Below, one piece after another: positions 1 through 6,775 of a stretch of 14,640 nt of DNA (positions are counted from its first letter, which is position 1; every line of letters starts with the position of its first letter). The notes beneath the pieces were generated by a model. It ran no database searches. It was not told the DNA's origin and saw only the letters and a program-made list of their open reading frames with translations. Source of the stretch: JAVBLP01 sp031553505. Lineage in GTDB: Bacteria; Elusimicrobiota; Endomicrobiia; Endomicrobiales; Endomicrobiaceae. The stretch is from assembly GCA_031553505.1 (NCBI GenBank), contig JAVBLP010000013.1, positions 1 to 14,640 on the forward strand. Direction: 5' to 3'. The translations under genes were made by a program, and so were the position numbers.

Positions 1-3000
1 AAAAATATTACGTCGCCGCCGCTTATTGTAAACCCGCTGTTGATTACACTATCGCCTCCAAACGTTAAACTTCCCGTCCCGGTCTTGTTTATCATTCCCG
101 ATCCGTCCGCCCTTATCCCGTTTGTCAACAACATACCTAAACTCCCCGTGTTGAAGTTTACTATCGATGCATCATCAACATATATATCATCAGGCAAGCC
201 GTTTACTTCATTGGCGTTAAATGTCATTGTTAATAAGCCTGATAGAGCGTTAAAATTGACCTGACTGTCTATGACACCGACTGCTCCGCCCCACACTTCA
301 CCCGTATTTGAATCAAATATAATATTGTTGGCAGTTAAGTTAACAGTTGAACCATTCACAGCGTATATTGCGCCGCCTGAACTGGAATCAGATTTATTCG
401 CGTTGAACACTATATTTGCAGCTGTTAACGTAATTGATGACGCTTCAGAATATAATGCTCCGCCATAAGAGAAAGCGCTATTCGAACTGAATGTTATATT
501 ATCATTAGCCTTAAAACCCATTATTGAATTAATAGAATGTATTCCTCCTCCGCGGTTGCCGGAGCTCTTGGAATTCAATATTGAAATATTATCCGCGGCA
601 AGATCAGCGTTTGAACGGAAAGCGTATATTGACCCTCCGACTCCGGTAGATGTATTTGAACTAAATATTATATTATTGTTAGCAGCAATGCTCATTGCCG
701 AATATGACAAATCTATAGCCCCGGCAATAGCTCCGATATTCGAACTAATCATTACATTATCAGCCGAAAAGGTAACCGATGAAGCGTTAACAAACATCAC
801 GCCGCCTGTGTTTGTTGCCGTATTTAAATTACCCTGTATATCTCCGCTTGACACAAAACTCATCGTTGAGTTGTTCGCATATATTGCTCCGCCATAACCT
901 GCCGCGTTATTTACAAATGAAACATTACCTGAAAATGCCGCCGAGCTGTTTTGCATATATATTGCGCCGCCGCTGCTTAGTGCCGTGTTCCAGCCAAACA
1001 CAATATTTTTTGCACCAAAATTTAACGCGCTGCCGGTAAAAATATAAAAAGCGCCGCCATTACCGCCGGAACTATTTGAATTAAAAATGATATCATTGCC
1101 GGCAGTAAAATTTGCTTTTGATACGATTGGCAAAAATATGGCGCCCCCGTTATTTGAAGCGCTATTTGAACTAAATATTATATCTCCGCTAACAGCATAA
1201 AAATCCGATTGGCTTGTATATACTGCGCCGCTAAAGCCTCCAATTGCATTGTTTAAAGTAAATATTATATTCTTAGCTGCGGTAAAACTCATTGCAGACT
1301 GAGCGCCGTTTATAGCACCATGAGAGAACGCACTATTCGAACTAAATATTATATCACCGTTAAGAGCAGAAAAAACTAAATTAGAATAGCTAGCGTTTAT
1401 AGCGCCGCCAGTCCACTCAGAAGACGCCACATTAGCCGTATTATAAATAAACTCTATGTTATTGTTAGCGCTAAAACTTGCTGATGATCTGGTCATATCT
1501 ATAGCGCCTCCGTCTCTGTAAGCGGTATTTGATGTAAATGTTATATTATTGCCTGAACTAAAACTTACGGTTGAATACTGCACATACGCCGCTCCGCCGT
1601 TAGCCGATGATAAATTATTTGTAAACGATGTATTCGCGCCAAAAGTCGCCGAACTTCTGTCTAAATACATCGCGCCACCGCTGCTAACTGCCACATTGCC
1701 CGTGAATGCTGCATTACCGTTGAAAGTTAATGTCGAACCGGTTAAATATAACGCGCCACCATTTCCGCCTGCCGTATTGCTTGTCATTATTACATTGTTA
1801 AACTTCATATTCCTGCCCTGCAAATACATAAAGCCGCCGCTGTACGCACCGTTTGCCTTGTTGCCTACAGCAATCAGGTTTGCCACCTGCGAAAAATCAA
1901 TCGTAGCGGCTGTATCCAAATATATCGCACCGCCGTCAGAATAATTCGAAGTATTGTAGTTAAACGAAGTATTTACCCCGGTAAAAACCAAGTCGGCACC
2001 CGCATCGGCATATATCGCACCGCCGCCGGAAAGCGAAGCAGTATTTGAACTAAATATTATATCCGACGCCGCTAAAGTTACCCGCGAATTAGTAAGATAT
2101 ACAGCTCCTCCGAAATATTGAGCCCCATTTCTATCAAAAACTATGCTGTTGGATGCTCGAATACTTGCGGTTGAACCTGAAAGAAATAATGTGCCGCCCA
2201 GAGTATTTACCGAGTTTTCAGTAAAACTTATATTTTCCGCGTTAAATAACATTATTGAATTTATTGCATTAAATGCCCCTCCGCCGCCAAAACCTCCTGA
2301 ACCTCCTACCTTTTGGTTACCGCTAATTTTTATCTCTTGGCTGTCAAAAGATATATATGAAACATCTATATTTGCTGCGCCTCCTGCAGAATCTTCTCCA
2401 GAGATTTCATTACCAACAAACTCTAAATAATCTGCTGTAAAGGTAACAGAACTGTTTGCCAAATATAAAGCCCCGCCGCTGCTGGCTGCCACATTGCCTG
2501 CAAATGATACGTTTGACGCACCGTTAAAATTGAGATTTGCCTGGCTGGCATATATTGCTCCGCCTGCTGATGAGGATATATTATTGACAAATGATACACT
2601 TCCACTAAAAGTTCCAGAACTTTGATTTAAATATATGGCACCGCCGCTGCTGGCTGCCACATTGCCTGTAAATGATATGCTTGACACGCCGCTGAAATCA
2701 AGGTTTGACTGGCTGGAGTATAATGCTCCGCCTGTATATATTGCGGAATTGCTTGAAAATACTACTGAAGAATTTCCGGTAAGAGCAAAAACAGAATTAA
2801 CAACTTCTACCGCTCCGCCAAAACCGTTAAAATTCGCATTATTATTCATAAATGAAACAGTCGTGTTATCAAAAGAAAGCATTGAATTTTCAGCGTAAAT
2901 AGCGCCGCCGCCATATCCGTATGCCGGAGGGGTTACGGCGCCGCTTGAAAACTCAACCTGGCTGTTTTTAAAGCTTACCGTAGAATTAAATAAGGATAAA

Positions 3001-4469
3001 GAACCGCCTTCATCCGCACTATTCGCAATAAATTTTATAATACTGCCGTCAAAGCCGGCATTTGACTGGACAAGAAGCATTGCCTGGCTATTATTTATAA
3101 AGTTTAACATACCGCCGTTAAATGTAAATGTTGATTCCAGCGCGCTAATACCCAGGTTATTTGAAAAAGTAGTTGTTCCTCCCAAAAACACAAAAAGAGA
3201 GTTTTGCGAGTTGATTATATAATCGCCGATAGTGTTTGCAAAAGCTGTATTGCTGTTTATAAAGCTAAAAGTTGATTTGGAAGCATTAATAGCATTATTT
3301 AAAAAAGTTGTGGAAGTGTTTTCAAACTTAAAAACAGACTGGTCAGCATAAACTGCCTCTTTGCCTGTAGACGCATTTGTATTGCCAAAAAAATCAACCC
3401 TTCCGTTAGAAAAAGTAAAATTCGACAACGTAGAATATATGGCACCCCCGGACTTTGCGGCATAATTATTTGCAAAAATAGTATTATCTGCGTTGAATAT
3501 TAAGATTGAGTTTTCCGCATATATAGCTCCGCCGCCGTTGGCAAATCCGCTCCTGGCAGTATTAGAGCTGAAAAATATAATACCGGCATCTACATTCAAT
3601 GAAGAATCGCGTGATGATATCGCGCCGCCCCACAGCCCTGCATTTGAAGTAAATGATATATTATTGCCTGCAATCAAACTGACAGATGAAGCGCTATTCA
3701 AATACAAAGCTCCGCCGTCATATGTAACAGCAGTGTTCGAGCTAAATATTATATCAGTGACAGCATTGAGCCGCATCATTGAAGAACTCATATCTATTGC
3801 GCCGCCTGTATAGTCTGCAGTATTTGAACTAAATACGATATTATTAGCTGTAAAACTCATTGTTGATAAATTAACTCTTATCACACCACCGCCTGCTCCT
3901 GAATTATTTGACGTAAATAAAATACTATTAACAGCATTAAAAATCATATTATTAAAAGAATCAGCATATATTGCCCCGCCATTACCGGTAACAGCGTTAT
4001 TATTTAAAAAATTTATATCTGTTCCATTAAATGTCATATATGAATTAGTCAAGTATGCAGCCCCGCCATTATATGATGATGTATTACTTGAAAAAGTTAT
4101 TGCCCCGGTTGCCGTCATTGAAGAATTAACCAAAGATACCGCAGATCCGCTTGAAGTATTTGTATACATATTGCCTAGTGTAATGTCTTTCAAGTTTAAA
4201 ATTTGGTTGCTGTTTACAAGATTAAAGCCGGAATAATTTGAAAAACCGTTGAGTGTATAATTCGCGCCGTCTATCGTTAAATTTAAAGGATTTCCCGCTG
4301 TGCCAAGATTGCCTCCAAATAATATACTGTTGCCAAGCGTTACGGAGCGGGTACCTGCAGCTGTATACGAAGACTGCAGCGCGCTGAATGTTGTTACCTG
4401 CGCGAATGATAAAGCTGTAAAAAGGCATAATAAAAGCAAAGATAACGGAAACAGAACGGTTTTTTTCAT
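1..4469 (-). CDS. Giant Pmp-like autotransporter/adhesin passenger, partial (C-terminus beyond left edge)
   Basis: The frame is open from the ATG at 4469-4467 to the window edge, about 1489 codons with no stop, so the C-terminus lies outside. An AGGGG ribosome site sits 5 bases upstream (4475-4479). The protein starts with a signal peptide (MKKTVLFPLSLLLLCLF..., likely cut after SFA at residue 23). From about residue 100 onward it is built of repeats: a GGA(I/L/V/A/M) motif, then a short strand, then F-x-x-N or IIFSSN-type motifs, then GGA again. I count 30 exact GGA motifs plus about ten variants (GGSIY, GGFMY, SGAVY). This alternation of GGA(I/L/V) and FxxN is the hallmark of chlamydial polymorphic outer membrane proteins, whose passengers form beta-helices. 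Near the left edge it changes to a KTGTGSLTFGG segment resembling autotransporter-associated beta-strand repeats, which suggests a C-terminal beta-barrel further left. After the signal peptide I see no cysteine. Role inferred: surface adhesion or host/cell contact. Confidence 0.88.
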   Translation of the reverse strand, partial: MKKTVLFPLSLLLLCLFTALSFAQVTTFSALQSSYTAAGTRSVTLGNSILFGGNLGTAGNPLNLTIDGANYTLNGFSNYSGFNLVNSNQILNLKDITLGNMYTNTSSGSAVSLVNSSMTATGAITFSSNTSSYNGGAAYLTNSYMTFNGTDINFLNNNAVTGNGGAIYADSFNNMIFNAVNSILFTSNNSGAGGGVIRVNLSTMSFTANNIVFSSNTADYTGGAIDMSSSMMRLNAVTDIIFSSNTAVTYDGGALYLNSASSVSLIAGNNISFTSNAGLWGGAISSRDSSLNVDAGIIFFSSNTARSGFANGGGAIYAENSILIFNADNTIFANNYAAKSGGAIYSTLSNFTFSNGRVDFFGNTNASTGKEAVYADQSVFKFENTSTTFLNNAINASKSTFSFINSNTAFANTIGDYIINSQNSLFVFLGGTTTFSNNLGISALESTFTFNGGMLNFINNSQAMLLVQSNAGFDGSIIKFIANSADEGGSLSLFNSTVSFKNSQVEFSSGAVTPPAYGYGGGAIYAENSMLSFDNTTVSFMNNNANFNGFGGAVEVVNSVFALTGNSSVVFSSNSAIYTGGALYSSQSNLDFSGVSSISFTGNVAASSGGAIYLNQSSGTFSGSVSFVNNISSSAGGAIYASQANLNFNGASNVSFAGNVAASSGGALYLANSSVTFTADYLEFVGNEISGEDSAGGAANIDVSYISFDSQEIKISGNQKVGGSGGFGGGGAFNAINSIMLFNAENISFTENSVNTLGGTLFLSGSTASIRASNSIVFDRNGAQYFGGAVYLTNSRVTLAASDIIFSSNTASLSGGGAIYADAGADLVFTGVNTSFNYNTSNYSDGGAIYLDTAATIDFSQVANLIAVGNKANGAYSGGFMYLQGRNMKFNNVIMTSNTAGGNGGALYLTGSTLTFNGNAAFTGNVAVSSGGAMYLDRSSATFGANTSFTNNLSSANGGAAYVQYSTVSFSSGNNITFTSNTAYRDGGAIDMTRSSASFSANNNIEFIYNTANVASSEWTGGAINASYSNLVFSALNGDIIFSSNSAFSHGAINGAQSAMSFTAAKNIIFTLNNAIGGFSGAVYTSQSDFYAVSGDIIFSSNSASNNGGAIFLPIVSKANFTAGNDIIFNSNSSGGNGGAFYIFTGSALNFGAKNIVFGWNTALSSGGAIYMQNSSAAFSGNVSFVNNAAGYGGAIYANNSTMSFVSSGDIQGNLNTATNTGGVMFVNASSVTFSADNVMISSNIGAIAGAIDLSYSAMSIAANNNIIFSSNTSTGVGGSIYAFRSNADLAADNISILNSKSSGNRGGGIHSINSIMGFKANDNITFSSNSAFSYGGALYSEASSITLTAANIVFNANKSDSSSGGAIYAVNGSTVNLTANNIIFDSNTGEVWGGAVGVIDSQVNFNALSGLLTMTFNANEVNGLPDDIYVDDASIVNFNTGSLGMLLTNGIRADGSGMINKTGTGSLTFGGDSVINSGFTISGGDVIF
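2461..2734 (-). repeat. Near-identical direct DNA repeat inside the surface-protein gene
   Basis: Two copies of a 106-base unit, 2461-2566 and 2629-2734, start 168 bases (56 codons) apart. My hand alignment finds 17 mismatches and no gaps. They encode the NVAASSGGA(I/L)YL modules and flanking strands. A more diverged relative of the same module lies around 1665-1700 (NVAVSSGGAMYL). The conservation is in codons as well as residues, which points to fairly recent internal duplication or gene conversion rather than only selection on the protein. Confidence 0.8.
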
Positions 4470-4517
4470 TTTTTCCCCTGAAATTTATTAATTTTTCAAT
4501 ACATTTTAATATCGAGT

Positions 4518-4546
4518 ATTATAATACTAATGCTTTTTTTTGTCAA
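4518..4546 (-). promoter_or_regulatory. Perfect-consensus sigma-70 promoter for the surface-protein gene
   Basis: On the minus strand TTGACA (4546-4541) and TATAAT (4523-4518) are separated by exactly 17 bases. This is the full consensus of a housekeeping sigma promoter. A start near 4511 would leave a leader of about 42 bases before the ATG at 4469. The -10 box lies inside a perfect 14-base palindrome, AGTATTATAATACT (4515-4528), so TATAAT is also readable on the plus strand, but no matching plus -35 is visible. Confidence 0.8.
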
Positions 4547-4588
4547 TCAATAATGCATAGTATTTTCAATGATATTTTATACTTAAAT

Positions 4589-4617
4589 TTGACACAATTA
4601 CACGTTTTTTGTTTAAT
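4589..4617 (+). promoter_or_regulatory. Probable promoter for the dCMP deaminase gene (leaderless)
   Basis: TTGACA at 4589-4594 is followed after 17 bases by TTTAAT at 4612-4617 (five of six to the -10 consensus). A transcription start 7-8 bases downstream would fall at 4624-4625, on the ATG at 4625. No ribosome-binding sequence is present before any candidate start here, which agrees with a leaderless message. Confidence 0.6.
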
Positions 4618-4624
4618 GTCTGCT

Positions 4625-5107
4625 ATGGAAAATACAAAAAGACCGTCATGGGATGAATATTTTATGAAACTTGCCTGGCTGGTAGCCGAAAGGTCTACCT
4701 GCGTAAGGCATCATGTGGGGGCGGTCATAGCAAGAGACAAAAGAATACTTACTACTGGCTACAACGGCGCCGCGGCAGGCGTAAAAGACTGTGAAGAACT
4801 GGGCTGCCTTAGAAATGAGATGAATATACCTTCCGGAACAAGGCATGAGATATGCAGAGCCATACACGCGGAACAAAACGCCATAATACAAGGCGGGTTT
4901 CACGGAATTAATATTAAAGGTTCAACACTTTACTGCACGCACTCCCCATGCATACTTTGCGCCAAAATGATAGTAAACGCAGGCATTAAAAGAGTAGTTA
5001 TGAGCATAGTATATCCCGATGAATCATATAAAGAGCTTTTCAACCAGGCAGGAATAGAGTACTCTTCCCTTCAGATACATAACCTAACTATCACCCAAAA
5101 AATATAA
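4625..5107 (+). CDS. dCMP deaminase (ComEB-type cytidine/deoxycytidylate deaminase family)
   Basis: Predicted to deaminate dCMP to dUMP, the substrate for thymidylate synthase, in the cytoplasm. Counting from the ATG at 4625 the protein has 160 residues, normal for the family. The zinc site is complete: His81 and the proton-shuttle Glu83 in the HAE motif, then Cys109 and Cys112 in SPCILC. The N-terminus (RPSWDEYFMKLAWLVAERSTC, within residues 6-26) and the GAVI/TTGYNG strand are typical of dCMP deaminases rather than tRNA or guanine deaminases. The frame is open further upstream (ATGs at 4616 and 4553), but the predicted -10 box covers 4612-4617, the sequence upstream of residue 5 does not look like the family, and no Shine-Dalgarno supports them, so 4625 is chosen. 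The sigma-factor gene follows 42 bases later and may share the transcript. Confidence 0.88.
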   Translation: MENTKRPSWDEYFMKLAWLVAERSTCVRHHVGAVIARDKRILTTGYNGAAAGVKDCEELGCLRNEMNIPSGTRHEICRAIHAEQNAIIQGGFHGINIKGSTLYCTHSPCILCAKMIVNAGIKRVVMSIVYPDESYKELFNQAGIEYSSLQIHNLTITQKI

Positions 5108-5149
5108 AAATCCTTGCAATAAAAGCAAAAGGAGATTCGTTAATCAATC

Positions 5150-5737
5150 ATGAAACATTTAAACGACTCTGAACTTGTCACCCTTTTTAAAAATGGCAGC
5201 AACGAAGCGTTTGAGGAGATAGTAATGCGCTATCAGGCACACGTTTACACCTACGTACTGTCAATAACAAAAAGCCCGGAAAACTCAAATGACATTATCC
5301 AGGATGTTTTTATAAGGGCTTTCAGAAAAATGCCGGGCTACAATGATGAAAACAAGCTTAAAAACTGGCTTTTTACATTAGCAAGGAACATAACTATGGA
5401 TTTTTACAGAAAAAACAACAAAAAGACGCTTCCTTTAGAAGTGCAGGATGATGACGAACTCTCAATCCTTGACACTTTGGCTGAAAAAGAGCCGCAGCCT
5501 ATAGATATCGCGATAACAAACAGTAAAGTCAGCTCTATTACAAGCGCCTTAAATATGCTGAATGCGGATGAAAGAGAGCTTATATACTTAAAAGACTCGC
5601 TGACATTCAAAGAGATAGCCCAAATGCAGAATAAACCCATAGGGACGCTTCTCTCTAAGTTTAACAGGGCTTTATGCAAACTTAAAAAAATTTTACAGGA
5701 AAATGAACCGGAGGTATATTATGAATACATGCGATAA
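5150..5737 (+). CDS. ECF-type RNA polymerase sigma factor
   Basis: A 195-residue alternative sigma factor of the extracytoplasmic-function group, which would redirect RNA polymerase to stress or envelope genes when released by its anti-sigma partner. Region 2 spans about residues 20-90, with the core-binding helix (NDIIQDVFIRAFRK) and the -10 recognition part (NWLFTLARNITMDFYRK). Region 4 spans about 131-182, with a helix-turn-helix around LTFKEIAQMQNKPIGTLLSK. The acidic linker (QDDDELSILDTL) joins them. The start is fixed by an in-frame stop at 5141-5143; GGAG at 5131-5134 is 15 bases upstream, longer than usual, so translation may start weakly. The anti-sigma gene overlaps the last 17 bases. 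I did not find a convincing ECF-type autoregulated promoter in the 42-base gap upstream. Confidence 0.93.
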   Translation: MKHLNDSELVTLFKNGSNEAFEEIVMRYQAHVYTYVLSITKSPENSNDIIQDVFIRAFRKMPGYNDENKLKNWLFTLARNITMDFYRKNNKKTLPLEVQDDDELSILDTLAEKEPQPIDIAITNSKVSSITSALNMLNADERELIYLKDSLTFKEIAQMQNKPIGTLLSKFNRALCKLKKILQENEPEVYYEYMR

Positions 5738-6122
5738 TGTCTCACTCTACCTCTACAATGAAATGACCGAGGCGGAGAAAACAGAGTTCCAAAAACACTT
5801 GCAGCGGTGTGCACAGTGCAGTGAGGCAGTAAAAATATTCAACGCGGCAACAAACGCGAAAGAACTCAAAAGCGCGCCTTTGCAGGTAATAAATGCCATT
5901 TTTGAGAAAACCACAAGAAAAAGACACATTTTTGCTTTCACAAAAACCATGAAGCTTACATTTGCGGCGGCGTGTTTGTTAATCGGCGTAGGATACTTTA
6001 CATTCAACAAACCCGTGCCAAACGCAGGTTTTTTGTTTTATGACAGCTCCGCGGAAAGCTTTGAAGAGATCGCAAGCATAAGTTCCGAGCTGGATGAATA
6101 TGAAAGCATATTTTTTGCCTAA
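5721..6122 (+). CDS. Zinc-finger (zf-HC2) transmembrane anti-sigma factor
   Basis: Counting from the ATG at 5721, a 133-residue protein. The cytoplasmic N-terminus carries His26-x3-Cys30-x2-Cys33 with an earlier Cys4, the signature of zinc-binding anti-sigma domains that clamp ECF sigma factors. A single membrane segment follows at about residues 79-95 after a basic stretch (TRKRHIF), leaving a short acidic periplasmic tail (about residues 96-133, ending SSELDEYESIFFA). The start at 5721 is chosen because a strong GGAGG (5710-5714) precedes it by 6 bases; an in-frame ATG at 5703 has none. The gene begins inside the sigma-factor gene, as expected for translationally coupled sigma/anti-sigma pairs. 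The small outer domain suggests that the signal comes through a partner, perhaps the secreted product of the next gene, or through proteolysis. Confidence 0.88.
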   Translation: MNTCDNVSLYLYNEMTEAEKTEFQKHLQRCAQCSEAVKIFNAATNAKELKSAPLQVINAIFEKTTRKRHIFAFTKTMKLTFAAACLLIGVGYFTFNKPVPNAGFLFYDSSAESFEEIASISSELDEYESIFFA

Positions 6123-6136
6123 ATGAGGAGGCTATT

Positions 6137-6703
6137 ATGATGAAAAAAGCAGCGGTAGTTTTATGCAGCATGTTTGTAATGAGCAGTTTGTCTTTCGCGG
6201 GAATGCACGGTACGGATAAAGGCGTGAAATGCCATATGCCTGATTGCGCGGTAACCGACTGCAAAGGCGAGTGCAAAATGCCTAAAATGTCAAAAGAAGA
6301 AAGAACAGCTAAAATGGAAGCTATGAAAAAAGAACATGCCGAATTCCAGCAGAAGCTTGATAAGCTTGTTGAAAAATACAATAAAGCTTCCGATAAGAAA
6401 AAAGACGGCGTAAAACAGGAAATCAAAGCATTGCTTGCCACACAGACCGATAAAGAAGTTGCGATGAAAAAAGAAATGCTTGCCGTCCAAAAAGACAGAA
6501 TAGCGAAGTTTGAAAAAGAAATTGCTGACATTGAAGCCGACAAAGACGCTTATTTAAACAAAAAGACTGATTTTGTAGTAAGCGCGGAAGGGCAGAAAAA
6601 GATGCAGGAAATGAAAGAAAAAATGAAAAAAATAGATAAATCTTTCAAAAAGAAAGGCGGAGACAAAGGCGGTATGCCTATGCCTCCTCCCCCGATGGAA
6701 TAA
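6137..6703 (+). CDS. Secreted coiled-coil protein with N-terminal Cys/Met/His cluster, third gene of sigma operon
   Basis: A 188-residue protein of no family I can name. It starts with a signal peptide (MMKKAAVVLCSMFVMSSLSFA, cleavage likely after residue 21). The mature N-terminus holds Cys32, His33, Met34, Cys37, Cys42 and Cys46 within 15 residues (KCHMPDC...DC...EC), followed by KMPKM; this could bind a metal or form disulfides. Residues about 52-170 are Lys/Glu-rich and helical, probably a long coiled coil, and the tail is GGMPMPPPPME. AGGAGG (6126-6131) is 5 bases before the ATG, and the gene starts 14 bases after the anti-sigma stop, so the three genes are one operon. By analogy with periplasmic partners of ECF systems (CnrX- or Spy/CpxP-like helical proteins) it may be the sensor or an effector in the periplasm; that is inference from position and form only. 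Confidence 0.75.
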   Translation: MMKKAAVVLCSMFVMSSLSFAGMHGTDKGVKCHMPDCAVTDCKGECKMPKMSKEERTAKMEAMKKEHAEFQQKLDKLVEKYNKASDKKKDGVKQEIKALLATQTDKEVAMKKEMLAVQKDRIAKFEKEIADIEADKDAYLNKKTDFVVSAEGQKKMQEMKEKMKKIDKSFKKKGGDKGGMPMPPPPME

Positions 6704-6714
6704 TAAAATCATTC

Positions 6715-6765
6715 AACGCAAAAACAGCAGCCTTGGCAAAATGCCAAGGCTGCTGTTTTTGCGTT
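6715..6765. terminator. Bidirectional intrinsic terminator between convergent operons
   Basis: A perfect 24-base-pair inverted repeat (6715-6738 with 6742-6765) with a 3-base AAA loop. The G+C-rich core CAGCAGCCTTGGCA/TGCCAAGGCTGCTG is flanked by five A on the left and five T on the right, so it gives a hairpin plus U-run on both strands. It lies 11 bases after the stop of the coiled-coil gene and 10 bases from the end of the converging minus-strand operon. Confidence 0.92.
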
Positions 6766-6775
6766 TATACTAAAT

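Noticed and set aside
40..3813. Several plus-strand open frames of 60-130 codons rich in Y-I-A-P-P
   Set aside because: They are the antisense reading of the adhesin repeats (the codons for GGAIY read backwards give YIAPP-like text). They lack ribosome sites and signal or domain features, and the minus frame is continuous and clearly a Pmp-like protein.
1..4469. Regular short repeats that might suggest a CRISPR array or a satellite
   Set aside because: The repeats are degenerate, of variable spacing, keep one reading frame throughout and translate into a coherent secreted protein.
4553..4624. Longer N-terminus for the dCMP deaminase (ATG at 4553 or 4616)
   Set aside because: The extra residues do not resemble the family, there is no ribosome site, and the likely promoter lies inside this stretch.
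6004..6543. A 179-codon minus-strand open frame opposite the anti-sigma and coiled-coil genes
   Set aside because: It overlaps two well-supported genes with good ribosome sites, and its Ser/Phe-rich text is the antisense of Lys/Glu-rich coding sequence.
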